From the NCBI RefSeq assembly GCF_023091745.1, contig NC_068915.1:51456001-51520000 (forward strand): a DNA stretch of 64,000 nucleotides. Direction: 5' to 3'. Below are positions 1-11,335 of this stretch, piece after piece (the first letter of the stretch is position 1; every line of letters begins with the position of its first letter). The DNA is from Budorcas taxicolor. Its lineage: Eukaryota; Chordata; Mammalia; Artiodactyla; Bovidae. Under the pieces are notes generated by a model, which had not been told where the DNA came from, did not search any database, and was given only the letters and a program-made list of their open reading frames with translations. The position numbers and the translations under genes were made by a program.

Positions 1-261
1 TTTTAAATGACACAGCCGCGGTCAAGCCAGCTCTCATCTGCAGCTCACTATTGTAGTCATCTTTATTTGTATGATTTTTTTTTCACTTTATAGTTAAAAC
101 AATTTAATAAAAAATAATACTATTAAAGTTAGCTTGAAGAAAATCTTGGCTTCCGATTTTGGAAAGCCTGGTTTATAAAAGATACCAACTCTTCAGCTGT
201 AAAATCTATATAAAGAGTGAACATTACTTTCAGCTTGGTATAGAGCCATAGCATGCACAGT
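1..261. other. AT-rich non-coding sequence
   Basis: There is no reading frame, RNA gene or repeat that I recognise here. The sequence is AT-rich with short A and T runs. Confidence 0.5.
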
Positions 262-450
262 GAGAAAGGGAGTAGACTCGGGAGCCAACAGCCTGGGTGC
301 AAACCTCAGTTCTACCTCATCCTAGATTTGTGATCTTGAAAAAAATGTTTTAATTTCTCATTCCCTCTTATATACAATGAGATAATAATGGTAGCTCTCA
401 TAGCTTTGTTCTAAGCTTAAATGGATTAATCTGCTAAAGGGAGAGTGTCT
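262..450 (+). repeat. MIR SINE, diverged
   Basis: The order of motifs fits an old mammalian MIR. A 'gcctgggtgcaaacc' segment comes first, then a 'tgtgatcttg' core, then a 'caatgagataataatggtag' segment and a run equivalent to 'ttaaatggatta'. Divergence is high and there is no visible TSD, as expected for a pre-eutherian SINE. The family rests on motif order, so the ends are approximate. Confidence 0.7.
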
Positions 451-693
451 AGATCAAACACGTATCAGGCTCTCTATGTCCTTGTAAAATAAAAATACAT
501 CTCAGAACCGTTCTCCAACAGTGGAATGGAGTGTGCACTATTTTTAAACTTAGTTGTCCATGTAGTATATTTTTGGATTACTAGATTATGAATCACTGAT
601 GTTCTATTGTATAAGTTGGAAATACTGGAAAGGGGATAACAATTAAGATTGTTTCTCAGTTTGCTTCCAAAATTTCTTCTAAAAAATCTGTGA

Positions 694-856
694 AAGTGAA
701 AGTTAGTCATACAGTTGTGTCTGACTCTTTGCGATCCCATGGACTATAGCCTGCCCAGTTCTTCTGTCCATGGAATTCTCCAGGCAAGGGTACTGAAATA
801 GGTTGCCATTTCCTTCTCCAGGGGATCCTCCCTACCCAAGGATCGAAACTGGGTCT
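694..856 (-). mobile_element. Bov-tA SINE, body and tail
   Basis: The antisense of the BovB-derived tail (a 'gtgtctgactctttgcgatc' block) runs into the antisense of the middle region ('tccttctccaggggatc'). The tRNA-like head is missing, so the copy is 5'-truncated. A perfect 10 bp repeat, aaatctgtga, flanks it at 684-693 and 857-866 and is read as the TSD. Confidence 0.88.
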
Positions 857-1040
857 AAATCTGTGAGATTATCACAAAAGTAACAAAGGTGACATCACTA
901 ACCGAAGTGATAAAATATCAAAGAAATTGGGACAGAGGGTACTAGATGCTTATAACCTTAAGTACTGGTAACTATGTTTCTCTTTTTTTCTAATTTGTAT
1001 TATTTTTATTGAATTAAGAACTCATGACTCTAAGATTCTT

Positions 1041-3346
1041 TTTTTTTTTTTTTTTTTTGTTCAAAAACTTTTATTTACTATAAAGACAAAACACCAAAAT
1101 AGGTACAAATACTATAAAATTGGTTCAAGGGGGTAAAAATTTTAATTAAAATATCTTTGATATATTTAAAATAACAAAGAATACATTTAAGCCAAATTTT
1201 TCTTAACCCAGAGATTCTTTTTTTGTAACATTTGCTTACACAGTAAGGTGCTAATAGAAGTTAGCCCTTAAGCCCTGGAAGTCTTAGGAATCATAGTCAT
1301 ACAGCAAATATAATTTCATTGTGAAAGTGAACTTTGGTAGAAGAAAAATCTATAGGACACCTGAGGTAGTAGAAACTGGGATAAACAGCAGTAGACGTTA
1401 TTTACAACTTGAGTACCAAATAACATTAAGAACACAAAAATAATTACACATTACAATTTTCAGTCCAGCTTTGATCCAAAGAAAATAAGAATATTACATC
1501 ACATTTGCATTGAAAACAAAACAAAAAAACAAAACACCACAATTACCAGCAAGCTGAGGGAACTGCAAACAAACTCAAACAATGGATTCTGGCATCTAGA
1601 GGCAGTTTGAGTTTGAAATGTGGTGGGCATGGTGGTCTACAAAGTAATACTGATTAGCTGAGGTTCCTCAGTTTATACAGTTTACATCTCTGTCAGACAC
1701 AGTATTAATCTGACCAATGACCTTCCAGTACATAAAATGGCAAGAGTGCATCCTTTAAAGCTTGCACACGAGAGACCTGGAAACAATCTGATTAGAGCTG
1801 TGAAAATTCTAAAGTAGTCAAAAAAAAAGAGGAAACACAACACATTTAGAGCTACCAAACTTCACATTTCAGTACTATTTTTAACTCTTCAAATATTGCC
1901 AATCTTCCAACCAAAGGAATGTAAAATTTCACTAAGAAACACATTCATTTATATTAAAAAAAAACTGCCCTGTAAACTTATCTTGTAACTTATTTTACTT
2001 CCAATTTGTGTTGTACATTTAAAATGTACTCTCTATATAGCTTATTTAGTTTATCCTGAGTCTTTGAGAATAACCAATTCTATTTAACTCTGCAACAATT
2101 CAACTGGCTTCTGAAGAGTTAAAACTTAACATCTCAAAAAGTTGTATTAAATACTTAAATCAGTACTTGATTTAAAAAACTCACAGAAAAAGGGTAAAGG
2201 AGCTGCCATTTTCCTTCAGGATTCCATGCATCTGAATTCAGTTCAGATAAAAAACATTAGAGAACTGTGCAAAATCCAACGAATTAGTGCGTAAATGAAA
2301 TTTCAATGTCACTTTTCTTTCTGAACATATTTTCCAAGTTTGAAGCAAATTTATTGTTTGGAAACACTTGTTTGTAGTTGCATAATTAAATTAATTTTTC
2401 TTTAGGTATCTCTCAGCCAGGCCTACTGTAAAGAGATGATACATGGTGGAAGGAAAATAGCAGTTAACATTATCAGTGGTGATGATGGATGATGGATTAT
2501 TACATACATTGTAAGACCTAAATGGTGTGAAGTTTCCTACTAAAGAAACAAAGTTCAAATACATTTCAAGGTCATCTTGATCTTGGTTGTGAGCTGCATC
2601 ACAGAGAACATTTGATTTTCACTTAATTTATATTTAACCTGCATGAGAAGAGCAGTGACTGACTCAATGAAGGTAGTATTTTATCATATTCCAATTTTAA
2701 AAACAAAGTTTTTAAATCTGTATTTTAAAAAACTCTTGCAACAGCAAGATATTTAATAAACTCTAGTTCACATCTAGTTCTACCTTTTTTGTGTGTGGTT
2801 TGAAAAGGTCACCTTTCCCTGAATATTAAACAAAAATGAAGGTGAAATGAAAGTATAGAACCGTAATTTCCAAAAACGAAATGAATGGGCCAACAGTAAA
2901 ATGCACAATGAACCACAATTGCCCAGGCATAAAAAAAAAAAAAAAAACAGTCAATTGTGGGTCATAAAGAAGTTGTCAACTTTTCAAAAATATATTTATT
3001 TACTGCTACTTATAGCATATTCTGACCTAAAAGAGGCAGATACTGACTGTTATAGCCAGTGACAAAAAAGAACAGAACTGCAGAACCCCCTGCTTGTGAT
3101 CAGGATATGAAATGGAAGAATAATTGAAACATTAAAACAGATCCTGAGCCCCTCAGCTGCTAATATTGCTGAAAAAGTGCTCCAAATAATTAAGCTCTGT
3201 TAATTAGTCATGCAGAGTTCACTGCTTTCCTGTTTACTAAGGGCCAGTTCTCTGAACAGCTATGAACAAGATCAGTGGGGAACCCTTACCTAAGTATGTG
3301 ATTGACAAATCATGATTTGTACCTAAGCTTAGTATGCAAAAGTCTT
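1041..3346 (-). pseudogene. Processed retrocopy of an unidentified mRNA 3' UTR
   Basis: Read on the minus strand this is about 2.3 kb of mRNA-like sequence that ends with an AATAAA signal (complement of tttatt at 1069-1074), a short spacer and a poly(A) tail seen as the T run at 1039-1058. A perfect 12 bp repeat, tctaagattctt, lies at 1029-1040 and 3347-3358 and brackets the block. In the insertion orientation the duplication begins AAGAA, a typical L1-endonuclease target start. No reading frame of useful length is present, so only a 5'-truncated 3' UTR was copied. It contains long T runs in sense orientation (about 2930-2947 and 1806-1816 on the plus strand). I cannot name the parent gene. 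A shorter event ending near 1211 is a weaker alternative. Confidence 0.72.
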
Positions 3347-3358
3347 TCTAAGATTCTT

Positions 3359-3688
3359 ATAGCTGATCTACTTATCAAGGTCTCATGATCAGAATATCAA
3401 ATAGGACATTATCTCAAACAAGGTATAGCTTATTAGGTTACCACATACAGTCTCTGCAATGGCCCTGTCTTTCCCTTGCATGTTCCCTAAGCACAAAGAA
3501 TTCCAAAGCCTAGGTGTCCAAAGAATGGTTAGTATTTAGTTATAAAGCTCACTGTGGGCATACCATATATGTTGGCATACCAATAAAAGAGAAATCATTG
3601 AGGGACATAAATAATATAAACTGTGAGGCACATCTTAAAGGTGCATGTTTCATGAGTTCCTTACAGGATAAGTTGATTGAGAAGCACT
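3359..3688. other. Unassigned unique sequence
   Basis: I see no gene and no recognisable repeat here. Short frames are present but show no family resemblance. Confidence 0.5.
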
Positions 3689-3703
3689 ATTCTGGCATCT
3701 TGG

Positions 3704-3925
3704 GGCTTCCCAGGTGCCACTAGTGGTAAAGAGAATTCTCCTGACAATACAGGAGATGTAAGAGAAGCAGTTCTATCCCTGAGTAGGGAAGAGGCCCTGG
3801 AGGAGGAAATGGCAACCTGCTCCAGTATTCTTGCTTGAAAAGTTCCATGTTCAGGGGAGCCTGGTGGGCTATAGGCCATGGGGCTGCAAAGAGTTGGACA
3901 TGACTGAGCAACTGAGCACACACAC
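3704..3925 (+). mobile_element. Bov-tA SINE, full length
   Basis: The copy starts with the tRNA-like head ('gggcttcccaggtg', then a 'tggtaaagagaattc' box) and passes through the 'ggaggaaatggcaacctgct' block to the BovB-like tail ending in 'gactgagcaactgagcac'. A perfect 15 bp TSD, attctggcatcttgg, lies at 3689-3703 and 3926-3940, which makes both ends firm and suggests a fairly young insertion. Confidence 0.95.
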
Positions 3926-3940
3926 ATTCTGGCATCTTGG

Positions 3941-4941
3941 TTTTAAAAGACAGGAAAAGCTTAGTGGATAATTTCGGTGAGCTGAATTTTGATTAAAAAA
4001 AAAAAAGTATGATTGAGGTAGGCAGGATGTAGAAGAGAATTGCATGCTCTGAAGAGAACTGAATTATAAAGGTGAGAAAAATAAAAGGTTCGGGAAAGTA
4101 TCAACAGACAACCAGTTCACAAATGGATTGTTAATATAGGATTGCAGATAAATTCAGGGTTATTTGGTCAGAGCACAGGTTCAGCATCAGTATTTTTTTG
4201 TTCTCTAAATTTTTACAGTTTTGAATCCCTGTTACATGTAAAACACTATACTGGAAATTTTTTAAAACCTAACATTAAGTGTTGTAAGTGCAAGAACACA
4301 CAGAAATTCACAGCAAATTTACCTTGATTTGGGAGAATCAGATTCATTATTATTATAGTATTCTAGATTATTACTCCCTTACGCTCTGAGTAGGTTTGAT
4401 TTATGAATGTAGGTGAGAAGCACTCCAACAGAAAAAATAAAAAAAGTAGCTCAAGTTGGTCATGTATTTCAGTTAGACAATATCTGGTCAAGGTTTCAGT
4501 GACATATAACAGTTGCTCTTCATCAATGTCAAATTCATTGTCTTCGTGCTCTTTGGTGACAACAGTCATATTTCATTGTTACACTGACCTTTGGAACATT
4601 GTTGGTTCACTGGGCATTACTCTAAAAGTGAGACTGTCTCACCTCCTGAGACCGGAACCAGTGTCACAATTTGTTGACTACTTTTTCATAGGGTGTCAAG
4701 AAGCTTAAAAGGTTAGAAAAGGTAAAGAGTTCTTTCATGAGTTAACCTTGGTTTACTTTGCTCTTTTTCATCTGTTGCTAGTAATTTTGATGCTATTGGT
4801 AACATTGTCATTATTCCAGTTTGGGTCATGGAATTCAAGGGTATCTCAAATTATTTATTTTTAGGATTTCAGTTGTCTTAGCAGATAAAATTTGTTTCTG
4901 TGCTTCATGTTTTGGCCAAGTTTGTTGAGTAACCACGTGCA
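3941..4941. other. Unassigned AT-rich sequence
   Basis: There is an A run at about 3993-4004 and several short frames. The minus-strand frame at 4363-4569 has an acidic start but matches no protein family I recognise. No clear repeat was identified. Confidence 0.45.
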
Positions 4942-5160
4942 TACACGCTAAGTCAGTTCAGAGGTGCCCAACTCTGCAACGCTATGGACTGCAGCCCGCC
5001 AGGCTCCTTCTGTCCATGGGATTATCCAGGCAAGAATAATGAAATGGGTTGTCATGCCCTCCTCCAGAGGATCTTCCCAACCCAGTGATTGAACGCCTGT
5101 CTCTTATATCTCCTGCATTGACAGGTGGGTTCTTTACCACTAGCGCCACCTAGGGAGCCC
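4942..5160 (-). mobile_element. Bov-tA SINE, near full length
   Basis: Antisense copy running from the BovB-like tail ('cactctgcaacgctatggac'-type block near 4970) through 'cctcctccagaggatcttcc' to the tRNA-like head, whose complement 'accactagcgccacctaggg' ends the element. Many substitutions and no clear TSD suggest moderate age. Confidence 0.85.
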
Positions 5161-5196
5161 AAAGAAACAGAGTTTTCTTTCTCTGGCCTGTAAGAA

Positions 5197-5272
5197 CATA
5201 CAGGCAAGAATACTGGAGCTGGGGGTTGCCATGCCCTTCTCCAGGGGATCTTCCCCACCCAGGGATTGAACC
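5197..5272 (-). mobile_element. Bov-tA SINE fragment
   Basis: This is the antisense middle of a second SINE ('caggcaagaatactgg' to 'cacccagggattgaacct'). It sits 36 bp from the preceding copy in the same orientation. It could be an independent truncated insertion or part of a local duplication. Confidence 0.7.
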
Positions 5273-5905
5273 TACATTATCATTCAAAATATTCAATTAA
5301 GATTTTGTCTTGGGCCACATACACAAGGAGAAAAGGTATATCTCTCCTTCCTCTGATAATTTGAAAGGCATATTTTTAGACCCAATGGGAACATAAACCT
5401 CAACGTATTAGAACAGGGAGATTTCATACTGATTAAAGATATAATGTGCTTATCTTTGCGAGTGAATGCAGAGAAAAAATGTAAAAGAAAATAAAAGCTA
5501 ATTTTTATATTAGTAAAGGATACACATCAGATTCTATTATTAATAGTAAATTGGCACACTTTGATTTCTCCTAAACACCAGTTTATAACTTTTACTTCCA
5601 TTAAAGATGGCCAAAGTAGTGATTAGTTTATTTGACAGTTCATGGATCTGCTGAGCCTGGCTCTGCTATCTACGGTGGGTGAGCAGTCACAAAGAGACAT
5701 TGTCTCTTGGGTTTCACTCAAAGACATTGTCCCTTGGGTTATTAAAATATATGCTTTTCTAGTATATTTTCAGTGTAATATTGAGAGTTACTGGCTTACA
5801 TGAACCATCCTTTGTTTCTACATCTAATGTAAAAACTGGAACGATTTTGAGTACCAATAAGAAAATGCACTGGATTAAGAGTCAATGAATTTTATATTAA
5901 CCTAA
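5273..5905. other. Unassigned sequence with a small tandem duplication
   Basis: No gene or known repeat is seen. A short imperfect tandem repeat with a 29 bp period is present: unit one at 5691-5713 and unit two at 5720-5740 share 'acattgt' and 'cttgggtt'. Confidence 0.5.
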
Positions 5906-6069
5906 CACCCATCTTGGGTGGCCCCACAGGGCATGGCTTAGTTTCATTAAGTTAGTTAGACAAGGCTGTGGTCCTAGTGTGATTAGATTGACTAGTTTTC
6001 TGTGATTATGGTTTCAGTGTGTCTGCCCTCTGCTGCCCTCTTGCAACACCTACCATCTTACTTGGGTTT

Positions 6070-6487
6070 CTCTTACCTTGGACGTGGGGTATCTCTTCAC
6101 GGCTGCTCCAGCAAAGTGCAGCCACTGCTCCTTACCTTGGATGAGGGGTATCTCCTCAACGCTACCCTTCCTGGCCTTGAACGTGGAATAGCTCCTCTAG
6201 GTCCTCCTGTGCCCTCACAGCCACTGCTCCTTGGATGTGGGGTCGCTCCTCCCGGCCACCTCTCCTGACCTTGGGTGGAGGCGTAGCTCCTCTCGGCTGC
6301 TCCTGGGCTGTCGCAGCCTGGTACTCTCGGCCACCGCCCCTGACCTCGGACGTGGGTTAGCACCTCTCAGATGCTGCCCCTGGAGAATGGGGTCCTGCTG
6401 GCTTCTGCCCCTGACCTCGGACATGGGGTAGCTCCTCTTGGCCACGCTCTGCACACTGTCACAGACGACTGCGCTCTGGCAATATTG
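6070..6487 (-). repeat. GC-rich tandem-repeat leader of BovB
   Basis: About seven imperfect units of roughly 37-75 bp each begin with a 'ccttggacgtggggta'-like motif and continue with 'gctcctctcggcc'-like and 'ccgcccctga'-like parts. The block is GC-rich in an AT-rich surrounding. Its strand is given by comparison with 13260-13503, where the same units lie directly upstream of the endonuclease leader on the minus strand. Confidence 0.75.
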
Positions 6488-7600
6488 AGTTTTCATTTCA
6501 ATCCTAAAGAAAGGCAATGCCAAAGAATGCTCAAACTACTGCACAATTGCACTCATCTCACATGTTAGTCAAGTAATGCTGAAAATTCTCCAAGCCAGGC
6601 TTCAGCAATATGTGAACCATGAAATTCCAGATGTTCAAGCTAGTTATAGAAAAGGCAGAGGAACCAGAGATCAAATTGTCAACATCTGCGGGATCATTGA
6701 AAGAGCAAGAGAATTCCAGAAAAACATCTACTTCTGCTTTATTGACTATGCCAAAGCCTTTGACTGTGTGGATCACAATAAACTGTGGAAAATTCTGAAG
6801 AGATAGGAATACCAGACCACCTGACCTGCCTCTTGAGAAACCTATATGCAGGTCAGGAAGCAACAGTAAGAACTGGACATGGAACAACAGACTAGTTCCA
6901 AATAGGAAAAGGAGTAAGTCAAGGCTGTATATTGCCACCCTGCTTATTTAACTTATATACAGAGTACCTCATGAGAAACGCTGGGCTGGAAGAAGCACAA
7001 GGTGGAATCAAGATTGCTGGGAGAAATATCAATAACCTCAGATATGCAGATGACACCACCCTTATGACAGAAAGTGAAGAGGAACTAAAAAGCCTCTTGA
7101 TGAAAGTGAAAGAGGAGAGTGAAAAAGTTGGCTTAATGCTGAACATTCAGAAAACGAAGATCATGGCATCTGGTCTCATCACTTCATGGGAAATAGATGG
7201 GGAAACTGTGGAAACAGTGTCAGACTTTATTTTTTGGGGCTCCAAAATCACTGCAGATGGTGACTGCAGCCATGAAATTTAAAGACGCTTACTCCTTGGA
7301 AGAAAAGTTATGACCAACCTAGAAAGCATATTTAAAAGCAGAGATATTACTTTGCCAACAATGGTCCGTCTAGTCAAGACTATGGTTTTTCCAGTGGTCA
7401 TGTATGAATGTGAGAGTTGGACTGAAGAATTGATACTTTTGAATTGTGGTGTTGGAGAAGACTCTTGAGAGTCCCTTGGACCACAAGGAGATCCAACCAG
7501 TCTATTCTGAAGGAGATCAGCCCTGGGATTTCTTTGGAAGGAATGATGCTAAAGCTGCAAGTCTAGTACTTTGGCCACCTCATGCAAAGAGTTGACTCAT
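6488..7600 (+). pseudogene. BovB reverse transcriptase, broken
   Basis: RT half of the BovB polyprotein, which in a live element copies RNA into DNA at the nicked target. The frame at 6576-6806 carries the finger region and motif A (FIDYAKAFDCVDH). It breaks at about 6800, where one base is lost from the codons for 'KEMG'. A W-to-stop change follows at about 6891 (TGG to TAG). A second frame, 6932-7282, carries the YADD catalytic box at 7043-7054 with both aspartates intact, and ends where a lysine codon became TAA. Beyond it the C-terminal 'RRLL' and 'GGRRRR' region is recognisable in shifted frames. Not functional. Confidence 0.85.
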
Positions 7601-7806
7601 TGGAAAAGACTCTGATGCTGGGAGGGAATGGGGGCAGGAGAAGGGGATGACAGAGGATGAGATGGCTGGATGGCATCACTGACTCGATGGACGTGAGTCT
7701 GAGTGAACTCCAGGATTTGGTCATAGACAGGGAGACCTGGTGTGCTGTGATTCATGGGGTCCCAAAGAGTTGGACATGACTGAGCGACTGAACTGAACTG
7801 AGCTGA

Positions 7807-8454
7807 GACTTTGACCAAATTTGTGACCTTGGTTGTATATTTTAACCACACTGGATTTCTGTGTCCTTATTTATAAAGAAATTGCAAAAAATATAATTTT
7901 TAAATCTAAAATTACATGGTATGTCTGTTATAAGCTGAACTGGAACTGACAAACCAACCAAGGTAACATAATTTGGGGTTTAGAGAAACATATGAGCTCC
8001 TATAGTCCCATGGGTTACCTGTAATTGAATTGGTGTGCAGCATTTGGCATATAATTAAAAGCAAAGACAACCATCCTAAGGTTTCAATCTCTCATCCTGG
8101 GATCATTGGACTCCCAGAGTTGTCCTCAAACTTGCTATTGCCTGGTGTGCTCTTTAGAGAGTATATTAGTTTCAGAATAGAGCAAAATGCAGGTTTGGAA
8201 ATGATCTATGAGACAGTTGAGAATTTATTTTCTCTTGGAATTCCCATTTTCTAAGGCACACAGAAAGAATATAAATTTATAATTCTTTTTCAGAGAATTA
8301 TACACAACAGTTAAGTGAAAATTAAAGCATCATATGGTTATCTTCTTTTAAAAAAATCCATCTATAATAAACTTCTATCTTATAGAGAGTGATTCTGTTG
8401 AATTAAGGCCCTATACTTCTGTTTATAATAACCAAGCATGGAACTCAAACAGAA
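7807..8454. other. Unassigned AT-rich sequence
   Basis: I see no gene or recognisable repeat. The frame at 8030-8254 resembles no known protein. Confidence 0.5.
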
Positions 8455-8590
8455 TGAAAGAAAAGAAAGGGAGAAGAGGAGGAAGGAAGGGTAGAAGGAA
8501 AGAAGGAGGTGGACTAATGGAGAGAGGGAAGAAGGGAAGGTGAGAGGGTGGCAGGCAAGGAGGCAAGGAGACAAGGAGAGAGAAAGAGAG
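8455..8590 (+). repeat. Purine-rich (GGAA/GAAG)n low-complexity tract
   Basis: Nearly all bases on the plus strand are A or G, with runs such as 'gaggaaggaaggg' and 'ggagagagaaagagag'. It looks like a degenerate microsatellite. The minus-strand frame here (8380-8574) is only an artefact of the composition. Confidence 0.85.
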
Positions 8591-10382
8591 CACTGTCCAT
8601 CTGCTTAAAATAAATTCTTACCTGTTATATTAATGTGAAAAAGTGGATCTCTCCTTTAACCAAAACTAAAATTACATTTTATTTTTTACATATAGATAAT
8701 TAAGGAAGAAATAAAATCATGTTTTACTTTCTGGTAAATAATTGTTTAAGTAAAGTATATCCATTAAGCTATATTTACTGAATATATTGTATTCAGAACA
8801 CTTTAAAAGGCAGAGTGCTATAGTGTTTAAAGATTATTGTTGTGTGTTGCATTTTGCAATCCCAAGATAGTATTTTTTTCCCCCCACAAATGCCCTTATT
8901 AAGTACAGCATGTACTCTGAGGGCCTCTATAAGAATTTAAATGAGAATTCTTCAGAAGAAATGCTGTTGCAGAGTATTAACATTTAAACTGCTATTAATC
9001 CCTGAATAGCACCAAATATCTTTTCTTCTGAATCAGGATACTGTATTTTGCTCAAAGAAAGCAAAAATGAGCAAGTAACTTGGATGGCATAAATATAAAG
9101 CATTTGTGTAATTATAGATTTATGGTCATGTCACTACAATAGAAGTTAGAACAGCTGTAGGATTTTCATTATAAACTTTGATTTTCTTATGGCATGTAAC
9201 CTGAAAACTACTTTTATTTTCAACTAAGATGAAATTTTTCATGAAAAACTTAACTAATAAAAAATGTTTCATTAATATCTACTCTTTTTGCAGCAGGTAG
9301 GGGACTAATTTTTGGTCATTTTATGTTACAAAAGATTTACTGCTTTGCGGTGTTCGTCTTACAACAAACTTGGATATATTTTTTTTGAAATGGTGCAAAA
9401 CATAAAATTTTAATGGTTTTATGAAATTCACTAGGAAATTCTTATGTTTTAGCACATATAAATATTTAAAATATTTAGATTGTAAAATAATTTTGATAGA
9501 AGCTATTCAGAATATGGCTTAAATGCAGATTTTTCTTTCCCTCACTTAATATACTACAGTGCAGAGAGAACTTTCACTCATCAATAATTTAATTTCTTTT
9601 TTTGTTGTTGTTGCTGGTGTACCTTGAGATTTGATGAAATAGCAAAAAATATTACACATATTTATGTTTCATTTGTTTTAATGTCATCATATTTGATATG
9701 CAACTGACAAGGGATAATGCCAGTATGCAGAAATATACAACTTCATGTAATCATAATGTGGTAGGGACAGAAAATATATGTTGCAATATCTCTGCTAGTT
9801 CTCCATTCAGCAACGACACCATCATTGAAATAAAATTCAAAGTGAATGCTGTAAGCAGAATTGAAATTTTTACAATACTTCCTGAAATAAATGTCACAAA
9901 ATTTGATATATACAACACATAGTACTCATATGTAAATTAGCATATGGAGAGTGTATGTGAATCACTGTTCCTGACATTTATTTCATGATGCTTTGTAAAA
10001 TCTTTCAACTCTGCTTATTGTTCTTTTTTATTTCCTTCAAATGAACAAATCTTTCTCAATTATAGGGAAAAGTTCACATTAAAAATAATGACACATGTGA
10101 TATCTCATTTATTTGAAGTGGTTTTAAAAGAATGTCCTAGTTTCATTTGAAAAAGTTCTGTCTGTATTTAAATAATTTTAACTTTTGACTAATTTTCATT
10201 TTTAGTTTTCTCTGTTGTTTGAACATATAATACTGTGTCAGTTTTGACTTTACTCCTTATAATCCTCCATTCTAATCAAAATTCCATTATAAAAAGAAGT
10301 ACTTATTTGTTTTGTCCTTAAAATTAATCTTATTATTTTCTGTACACAGATTGCTTGTATTTTGTTCAATTAGTTTTTGGAG
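8591..10382. other. Long AT-rich unique stretch
   Basis: About 1.8 kb without a recognisable repeat or gene. A T-rich 'tttttttgttgttgttgctgg' patch occurs near 9598. The frame at 9698-9922 has no family resemblance. Confidence 0.5.
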
Positions 10383-10590
10383 GGCTTCCCTGGTGGCTCA
10401 GACAGTAAAGAATCTGCCTGAAATGAAGGAGCCCTGGGTTCAGTCCCTGGGTTAGGAAGTTCCCCTGGAAAAGTAAATGGCAATACACCAGGATTTTTAC
10501 CTGGGAATTTCATGGACGGAAGAGCCTGGCGGGCTACATCCATGGGATTGCAAAGAGTTGGAAATGAGTGAGTGACTAATACAACACCAC
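10383..10590 (+). mobile_element. Bov-tA SINE, full length, diverged
   Basis: Starts at the tRNA-like head 'gggcttccctggtggctcag', continues through 'ccctggaaaagtaaatggca' and ends in the BovB-like tail 'gcaaagagttgg'. Numerous substitutions. A TSD is not evident. Confidence 0.88.
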
Positions 10591-10943
10591 ACCACGTATT
10601 CCGAAAAGCATTTTGACTGACTTCTTTCTAGAAGACCTTATGTTATGGAACAGAAAAAGCTTATACAGAAAGGCAAGACACCCCATTCTCCAAGGCTCTT
10701 GAGATCTCTTCCCTGAAATTTGAAAATAAATAAATAAATAACAGAAAACAGGAAAGATCTTATTCGCTTACAAGTATCACAGTGAACTGAGCAATCTGGA
10801 ATGTGGTTATTACAGAAGAATTTGAAAAATAAATAGCATTTCGATTATGTGTTACTTTTTCCTAAAATATAAGAAACGCCATTATGGTAGTGACATTCTG
10901 GGATAAAAACAAAAACAAAAACCTGTAAATAAAGAAATAAAAT

Positions 10944-11088
10944 GGGCTTCCCTGTGGCTCATCTGGTAAGGAATCCACTTGCAATGAGGGAAATCCAGGT
11001 TAGATTCCTGGGTTGGGAAGATCCCCTGGAGAAGAGAAAGGCTACCCAACCAGTATTCTGGCCTGGAAGAATAAATATGGAGTGATAC
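10944..11088 (+). mobile_element. Bov-tA SINE, 3'-truncated
   Basis: Head and middle are present ('gggcttccctgtggctcatc' through 'ggaagatcccctggagaag'), but the BovB-like tail stops soon after 'cagtattctggcctgg'. The downstream boundary is uncertain. Confidence 0.78.
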
Positions 11089-11335
11089 ATAATATACTAT
11101 TTTTTTCTGATTTTGTTCACCATAACTTTCAGTTTTGGCCATTTCCAGTGAGTGAAACTTCAGAAATAGGGAAGAAAATTTGTTCTAAGTGAAATAAACT
11201 TATAACAAATATTTAGAATGCCAAAAATGTGTTTAGAAAAAAGTTAGGCTAACTTGTGCAAATTGAGGCGTGGTACAATAGGAACAGAGAGGAAATTAGG
11301 GTCATATTTTGGAAAATCTTATGTATAATACATGT

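Larger units (their letters stand above)
5906..7806 (+). mobile_element. BovB LINE with inverted 5' leader
   Basis: Two segments are joined. From 5906 to about 6487 lies the BovB leader in antisense: the 'catggcttagtttcatt' block followed by a GC-rich tandem repeat. From about 6488 to 7806 the RT half runs in sense and ends in the family's 'gaactgaactgagctga' tail. The endonuclease is absent. The arrangement matches the larger copy at 11336-14636, in which the inverted part still includes the endonuclease, so twin priming is the likely origin. No convincing TSD was found. Confidence 0.85.

Noticed and set aside
3704..3800. tRNA-like head with A- and B-box-like motifs (also at 10383, 37982, 47980, 50112)
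   Set aside because: These are the heads of Bov-tA SINEs, continuous with BovB-like tails. They do not form a complete tRNA and are not tRNA genes.
4363..4708. Overlapping frames on both strands (68 and 101 codons) as a possible small gene
   Set aside because: No family resemblance, no splice or promoter context that can be supported, and the two frames shadow each other.
6070..6487. Tandem units with variable spacers as a CRISPR-like array
   Set aside because: The units are GC-rich, imperfect, of variable length and part of a LINE leader, and there are no cas genes. A eukaryotic window makes CRISPR untenable.
6002..6568. Several overlapping frames of 65-102 codons on both strands
   Set aside because: They arise from the GC-rich tandem leader of BovB, which has few stop codons in any frame.
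8455..8590. Purine tract as a regulatory triplex-forming element
   Set aside because: The composition would allow it, but nothing nearby suggests a gene to regulate, and it looks like a degenerate microsatellite.
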